Source of the DNA: an uncultured Psychromonas sp.
Lineage (GTDB): Bacteria > Pseudomonadota > Gammaproteobacteria > Enterobacterales > Psychromonadaceae
Length of the DNA stretch: 61,934 nt
NCBI RefSeq assembly: GCF_947489755.1
Contig: NZ_CANLFB010000023.1
Location: 1 to 61,934, forward strand
Direction: 5' to 3'
The notes under the pieces are model-generated. The model did no database searches, was not told the DNA's origin, and worked only from the letters and a program-made list of their open reading frames with translations. The position numbers were made by a program, and so were the translations under genes. This document shows positions 57,503-61,934 of this stretch, one piece after another; positions within the stretch are counted from its first letter, which is position 1; each line of letters starts with the position of its first letter.

Positions 57503-57639
57503 TAACAGGGCACGATTAAATAAAAACGAATACATATAAAAAATTCAAAGAGTTACAAGGAATAATTCAAAAAACTTATTCTTTACAGAGTAAATTAACG
57601 GCCTCAAATGTTAAAAAAATGTAAACAAATAGTGCGCAT

Positions 57640-57656
57640 TGCTCTTATTTGGTGCG
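57640..57656. promoter_or_regulatory. NtrC-like binding site 1
   Basis: TGCTCTTATTTGGTGCG fits TGCAC-N7-GTGCA with one mismatch in each half. It is about 163-173 bases from both predicted sigma-54 start sites. Confidence 0.6.
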
Positions 57657-57671
57657 TTTTTTTATATTTAG

Positions 57672-57688
57672 TGCACTACAATAATTTC
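57672..57688. promoter_or_regulatory. NtrC-like binding site 2 (weak)
   Basis: TGCAC at 57672 is a perfect half-site, but the second half is poor. It begins 32 bases after site 1, the same spacing as the two NtrC sites upstream of enteric glnA. Confidence 0.4.
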
Positions 57689-57783
57689 ATTTCATTTATT
57701 ACACCTGTAAATTAATTATCTTACTTATTGATTTTAAAGTTAAAATTTATATTTTTTAACCTATTTCAATAATTCCCCCTTAC

Positions 57784-57801
57784 TTGGTGTGCTCTTTGCT
57801 C
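57784..57801 (+). promoter_or_regulatory. Sigma-54 (-24/-12) promoter for nasA
   Basis: TTGGTGTGCTCTTTGCTC: GG at 57786-57787 and GC at 57798-57799, 10 bases between, TTTGC at the -12 box. Start would be near 57811, 37 bases before the nasA ATG. Confidence 0.65.
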
Positions 57802-57847
57802 TATATATAGGTATAGATATGGATATTCAAAGAGTAGAGAGAACAAC

Positions 57848-60583
57848 ATGACCCAAGAAAAGAGCTTATGGACTAAATCAACCTGCGCATATTGTGGTGT
57901 GGGCTGTGGCATTGAAGCAAGTATCGGTGCGAAAGGTGAATTAAGCATTCGCGGTGACAAATCACATCCAGCTAACTATGGAAACCTCTGTTCTAAAGGA
58001 TTAGCGCTAGGTGAAACCGTTAGCCATGAAGGTAGATTATTACAACCTTCTATTGACGGTATAGAAACAGATTGGCCAAATGCGTTACAACATGTTGCTT
58101 CAAAATTCTCGCAAGCGATTGAAGAGCACGGGCCAGATTCAGTGGCTTTTTATGTATCAGGGCAACTGCTCACTGAAGATTATTATGTTGCGAATAAACT
58201 GATGAAAGGGTTTATTGGCAGCGGCAATATCGACACTAATTCACGATTATGTATGTCATCAAGTGTTGTTGGTCATAAGCGTGCTTTTGGTAGCGATACG
58301 GTACCGGGTTGTTATGAAGATTTTGATACAGCCGAATTGGTGATTATCACAGGGTCTAACCTCGCATGGTGCCATCCAGTTTTATTTCAGCGCTTAAAAG
58401 CAGAAAAAGCAAAACGCGATAATCTTTTCATTGTGGTTATCGATCCACGTGAAACAGATACCTGTTCGATTGCCGATTTACATTTAGCTATTCAACCAGA
58501 AACTGATGTCGCATTATTTAACGGTTTACTGGCTTACCTTGTTGAACATAAAAAAATTGATAACGATTATATTCAGCAACATAGTGAAGGCTTTGAAGCC
58601 GCATTAAAAAGCGCACAAGAAGATATGCCAAGCATTGCTCAATTAGCGACGAACTTAGCGTTAAATGAGCAAGACTTAGCATTGTTTTTCGGGCACTTTG
58701 CTAACACCGAAAAAACACTGACTATCTACTCCCAAGGCGTTAACCAATCAACGCAAGGTAGTAATAAAGTAAACAGTATTATTAATTGTCATATCGCCAC
58801 AGGCAGAATAGGAAAACCCGGAATGGGTCCTTTCTCAATAACAGGGCAACCCAATGCAATGGGCGGTCGAGAAGTCGGTGGACTTGCCAATACGTTAGCA
58901 GCACACATGGAGTTTGGTGACCAAAAAGCCAATCAATTAATCAGTGACTTTTGGGAAACAGAGCAGCTAGCCACCAGCCCAGGGTTAAAAGCAGTCGATT
59001 TATTTGAAGCAATGAATGAAGGCAAAATAAAAGCCGTTTGGATCATGGCCACTAACCCTGTAGTGAGCTTGCCTAATAGTAATAAAATCATCGAAGCGTT
59101 AAAAAAATGCCCTACCGTGGTTGTGTCTGATTGTATGGCTGAAACCGCAACAACTGAATATGCGGATGTATTATTGCCAGCACAAGGTTGGAGCGAAAAA
59201 TCCGGTACCGTCACCAACTCTGAAAGACGTATTTCAAGACAACGTCGTTTATTACCCAGCCCAGGTGTTGCCAAACCAGATTGGTGGATTATTAGTGAAG
59301 TAGCTAAGCAAATGGGATTTGCAAAAGCATTTAATTTTCTTCATGAAGGTGAAGTGTTCTCTGAATTTACAAAAATGACCACGTTAGACAATGAAGATGG
59401 GTTATCACGCGACCTTAATTTAATTGGATTAACAACGTTAGATGCAAAAGGATATAGCCGACTAGCACCTCAACAATGGCCAGTGACTGAATTACAAACA
59501 GACAATGTACATCAACGCTTATTTGCAGATAAACAATTTTTCACACCTTCTAAGAAAGTCCAATTTATTGCAGTTTCACAGCTAGCAACGAGCATTAATG
59601 TGAAAAGCGAGCTGCCTAAACAATCTCAATATCCTTTAATATTAAACAGTGGACGTATTCGTGACCATTGGCATACGATGACTCGCACAGGGTTATCAAG
59701 TCGATTAGGGGCACATATTACTGAACCTTTTGTGGCAATACATCCAAATGATGCTGAGAAGCGACAGATCACTGATAACAATTTAGTGGCAATCAACAGC
59801 CCTCAAGGTGCGATGTTAGTCAGAGCTTTACTTACTAAGCAGCAAAATAAAGGGCAAATTTTTACGCCAATTCATTGGAATAGCCAAACTGCTAAAAGCG
59901 CTAATATTTGTAATTTAGTCAGTGATGATAACGACCCAATTTCTGGTCAGCCTGGGTTTAAATCAACTCAAGTCAATGTTAAAAAATGGCATTACCAAAG
60001 TGAAGCCATGTTATTAACTCGTGAGCCTGTTGAGCTTAGTGAGTTTGATTATTGGGTAAAACAGAAAGTTGAAAAAGGGTATTTATATCGTATTGCAGAT
60101 AACCGCTCTCCTCTAGCCTTGTCGCAAGCATTACAAAGCCTATTACTGAATAAACAAGGTAAAACACTACAATTTTCAAGCACAGATGAATCTAAACAAA
60201 TGATTCATCGTTATGCTTTTGTACAGAATGCACAGCTTAATAACGCTTATATCACGTCAGAGCAATTAACTACTCAATCATTAGACTGGTTGCAAAGCGT
60301 ATTAGATTTACCGCTGGATAGTAGTATTGAGCTCACTCTCATTTCAGGAATTGTTGAAGGCAAGCTAGCACAAGGTAAAATTATTTGTGCTTGTAAACAA
60401 GTTGGCATCAACACCATAACAGACGCTATTTTAGAAGAAGGTTGCCAAACACTTGAGAGCATCAAACAATGTACTAGCGCAGGAACAGGTTGTGGCAGTT
60501 GTTTACCTGAAGTCGAATCAATACTAGCGGATAAAATGGCAGATATAACACAACGAATTGAAGTAGAAGAATTTGTTGCTTAG
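57848..60583 (+). CDS. nasA: Assimilatory nitrate reductase catalytic subunit
   Basis: 911-residue molybdopterin enzyme reducing nitrate to nitrite in the cytoplasm. N-terminal [4Fe-4S] Cys set: STCAYCGVGCGIE and GNLCSKG (Cys13, 16, 20, 48). Then NSRLCMSSSVVGHKRAFG, GSNLAWCHPVLFQRL, INCHIATGRIGKPGMGPFSITGQPNAMGGREVGGL (read in segments) and the C-terminal dinucleotide-binding region (LILNSGRIRDHWHTMTRTG). A C-terminal BFD-like [2Fe-2S] domain ends the protein: IICACKQVGINTI and GTGCGSCLPEV. The BFD domain at the end is common in proteobacterial NasA and may receive electrons directly. No separate electron-transfer subunit gene is seen in the window. Confidence 0.96.
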   Translation: MTQEKSLWTKSTCAYCGVGCGIEASIGAKGELSIRGDKSHPANYGNLCSKGLALGETVSHEGRLLQPSIDGIETDWPNALQHVASKFSQAIEEHGPDSVAFYVSGQLLTEDYYVANKLMKGFIGSGNIDTNSRLCMSSSVVGHKRAFGSDTVPGCYEDFDTAELVIITGSNLAWCHPVLFQRLKAEKAKRDNLFIVVIDPRETDTCSIADLHLAIQPETDVALFNGLLAYLVEHKKIDNDYIQQHSEGFEAALKSAQEDMPSIAQLATNLALNEQDLALFFGHFANTEKTLTIYSQGVNQSTQGSNKVNSIINCHIATGRIGKPGMGPFSITGQPNAMGGREVGGLANTLAAHMEFGDQKANQLISDFWETEQLATSPGLKAVDLFEAMNEGKIKAVWIMATNPVVSLPNSNKIIEALKKCPTVVVSDCMAETATTEYADVLLPAQGWSEKSGTVTNSERRISRQRRLLPSPGVAKPDWWIISEVAKQMGFAKAFNFLHEGEVFSEFTKMTTLDNEDGLSRDLNLIGLTTLDAKGYSRLAPQQWPVTELQTDNVHQRLFADKQFFTPSKKVQFIAVSQLATSINVKSELPKQSQYPLILNSGRIRDHWHTMTRTGLSSRLGAHITEPFVAIHPNDAEKRQITDNNLVAINSPQGAMLVRALLTKQQNKGQIFTPIHWNSQTAKSANICNLVSDDNDPISGQPGFKSTQVNVKKWHYQSEAMLLTREPVELSEFDYWVKQKVEKGYLYRIADNRSPLALSQALQSLLLNKQGKTLQFSSTDESKQMIHRYAFVQNAQLNNAYITSEQLTTQSLDWLQSVLDLPLDSSIELTLISGIVEGKLAQGKIICACKQVGINTITDAILEEGCQTLESIKQCTSAGTGCGSCLPEVESILADKMADITQRIEVEEFVA

Positions 60584-61934
60584 ATTGTTGAATAGTTTTC
60601 GGGGATAATTGTTCGGCATAGCTTTTGGGAATTGCTTTTTGGCATAAATTTGGGGAATACCTTCTGACATAGCGTTAAGAATAATTTTTAGGCTAACTTT
60701 TTAAATTCGAGTGTTAGCGAACGAGCCTATCAACTTTTAATTAAATACGATGAGTTCAAAATTTTATTCACTTATGCCTCCGAAGATGAGCCTTTGACCT
60801 CGGGGCGCTGGCTTTAGCCTGCAGGGGGGTATGTGTTGACTTTGATATTGATATTGATTTTTAGAGTAGAAAATATGGAAGGTAATTTCCATATAACTAA
60901 AACCAACACAAACAAGATCTGCAAGCTGAAAACAGGACTCACATAAATCCTCCGCTCATTTCAAGAGACTGCGTCTCATTCGCCATGCGCCCTAACACCA
61001 AAACAGTAGGCTGAAAACAGGACTCACATAAATCCTCCGCTCATAACAGTAGGCTTTACCTAATTCCCGATGTGCCGAGTTCAAACCCTTCTAATTTTAC
61101 AGCTCCGATGATGAGCCTTTGACCTCGAGACTTGATTCAGAACTTTATTCACTTATGCCTCCGAAGATGAGCCTTTGATCTCGGGGCGCTGGCTTTAGCC
61201 TGCAGGGGGTTATGTGTTGACCTTGACTTTATTTTGATATTGATATTGATATTGATATTGACTTTTAGAGTAGAAAATATGGAAGGTAATCTTAATATAC
61301 CTAAAACCAAACACAAACAAGATCTGCAAGCTGAAAACAGGACTCGCAGAGCTCCTCCGCTCATTGCAAGAGACTGCGCCTCATTCGCCATGCGCCCCGA
61401 AAGCGAAAACAGCAACATAACAACAGGACTCGCAGAGCTCGTCAGCTCATAACACTAGACTACATGTCATTCACCATGTACCGAGTTCAAACCCCTTCTA
61501 ATTTTACAGCTCCGATTATGTGCCTTTGACCTCGGGCGCTGGCTTTAGCCTGCAGGGGGTTATGTGTTGATTTTGACTTTGATATTTATTTTTAGAGTAG
61601 AAAATATGGAAGGTAATTTTAAAATACCTAAAACCAACAAAAATAAGATCTGCAAGCTGAAAACAGGACTCGCAGAGCTCCTCCGCTCATTACAAGAGAC
61701 TGCGCCTCATTCGCCATGCGCCCCGAAAGCGAAAACAGCAACATAACAACAGAACTCGCAGGGCTTATCAGCTAATAATACTAGGCTTTACCTCATTCCC
61801 CATACGCTCTATAGCCAAAACACTGTAATTTAAAAACAAAAAAAGCGATCAATTGATTAATGCCGATCAGTTAAGAAAATTAGTTGATTTTTAGCTGAAG
61901 AAGATCAAAATCCTATGACTCAAAAGGTCATGGG
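60584..61934. repeat. REP cluster 4: three tandem copies of a 350-380 base unit
   Basis: 1.35 kb after nasA without a gene. Forward REPs at 60802, 61183 and 61532 (intervals 381 and 349) begin similar units: forward REP, GTGTTGA stretch, a TTTAGAGTAGAAAATATGGA block, and a composite REP (60921-60992, 61326-61398, 61652-61724). A (GATATT)4 run lies at 61236-61259 and is shorter in the other copies. The far right end shows no further feature. Confidence 0.8.

Larger units (their letters stand above)
57411..57847. promoter_or_regulatory. Nitrogen-control region: divergent nirB/nasA promoters
   Basis: 437 bases without a gene. Contains a minus-strand sigma-54 promoter near nirB, a plus-strand sigma-54 promoter near nasA and NtrC-like sites between them (listed separately). 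Read-through NasR-type leader hairpins were not found. Confidence 0.65.

Noticed and set aside
61149-61746. Open frames of 60-89 codons on both strands
   Set aside because: They run through the tandem repeat units and REP elements; their similarity to each other only reflects the DNA repeats.

Overview
The window looks like chromosomal DNA from a marine, probably cold-adapted gammaproteobacterium (Psychromonas/Moritella/Alteromonadales-like). This is inferred from low GC, AT-rich intergenic DNA, the gene families present and the combination of a large surface-polysaccharide locus with assimilatory nitrate genes. No rRNA or tRNA gene was seen.

Layout. 1-0.56 kb: 3' end of an IS982-family transposase. 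1.1-4.9 kb: a chemoreceptor gene (minus) divergent from a periplasmic sugar/polyol-binding protein gene (plus). 5.8-7.2 kb: a beta-CASP metallo-hydrolase. 7.4-48.2 kb: a roughly 40 kb surface-polysaccharide locus, almost all on the minus strand. In transcription order it encodes a lipoprotein, KpsD-, KpsM- and KpsE-like export proteins, dTDP-rhamnose synthesis (RmlA, RmlC, RmlD, RmlB) with two GT2 transferases, GDP-mannose synthesis (ManA, ManC, ManB), a WcbI-like protein, an unusual cassette (DRE-TIM aldolase, HAD phosphatase, CMP-sugar synthetase, polysialyltransferase-like protein), large multi-domain glycosyltransferases and four sulfotransferase-like domains. The product is probably an ABC-exported, rhamnose/mannose-containing and possibly sulfated capsule. 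The export ATPase (KpsT) and Wzx/Wzy are absent from the window. 48.6-49.5 kb: an RNA-methyltransferase-like gene. 50.1-50.6 kb: a REP-associated tyrosine transposase (RAYT). 51.0-60.6 kb: nitrate assimilation, with nirB-nirD-transporter-PP2C/kinase on the minus strand and nasA on the plus strand.

Intergenic DNA is full of one repeat family. Its core is GCTGGCTTTAGCCTGC preceded by GGGGC, a REP-type hairpin with compensatory base changes between copies. About 30 copies lie between genes at 0.6-1.1, 4.9-5.7, 41.2-42.5, 49.7-51.0 and 60.8-61.8 kb. The RAYT sits between two similar inverted pairs of these elements.

Most interesting points: (1) a gap-free 49-residue module shared by four otherwise unrelated proteins of the polysaccharide locus; (2) the overlapping aldolase/phosphatase/CMP-transferase cassette, which resembles a Kdo-type pathway with a different aldolase; (3) the RAYT/REP system with covarying hairpins; (4) divergent sigma-54 promoters sharing NtrC-like sites 32 bp apart between nirB and nasA; (5) a phased 21-bp repeat array in the kpsD leader. 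All function calls are from reading the sequence; no database search was run.
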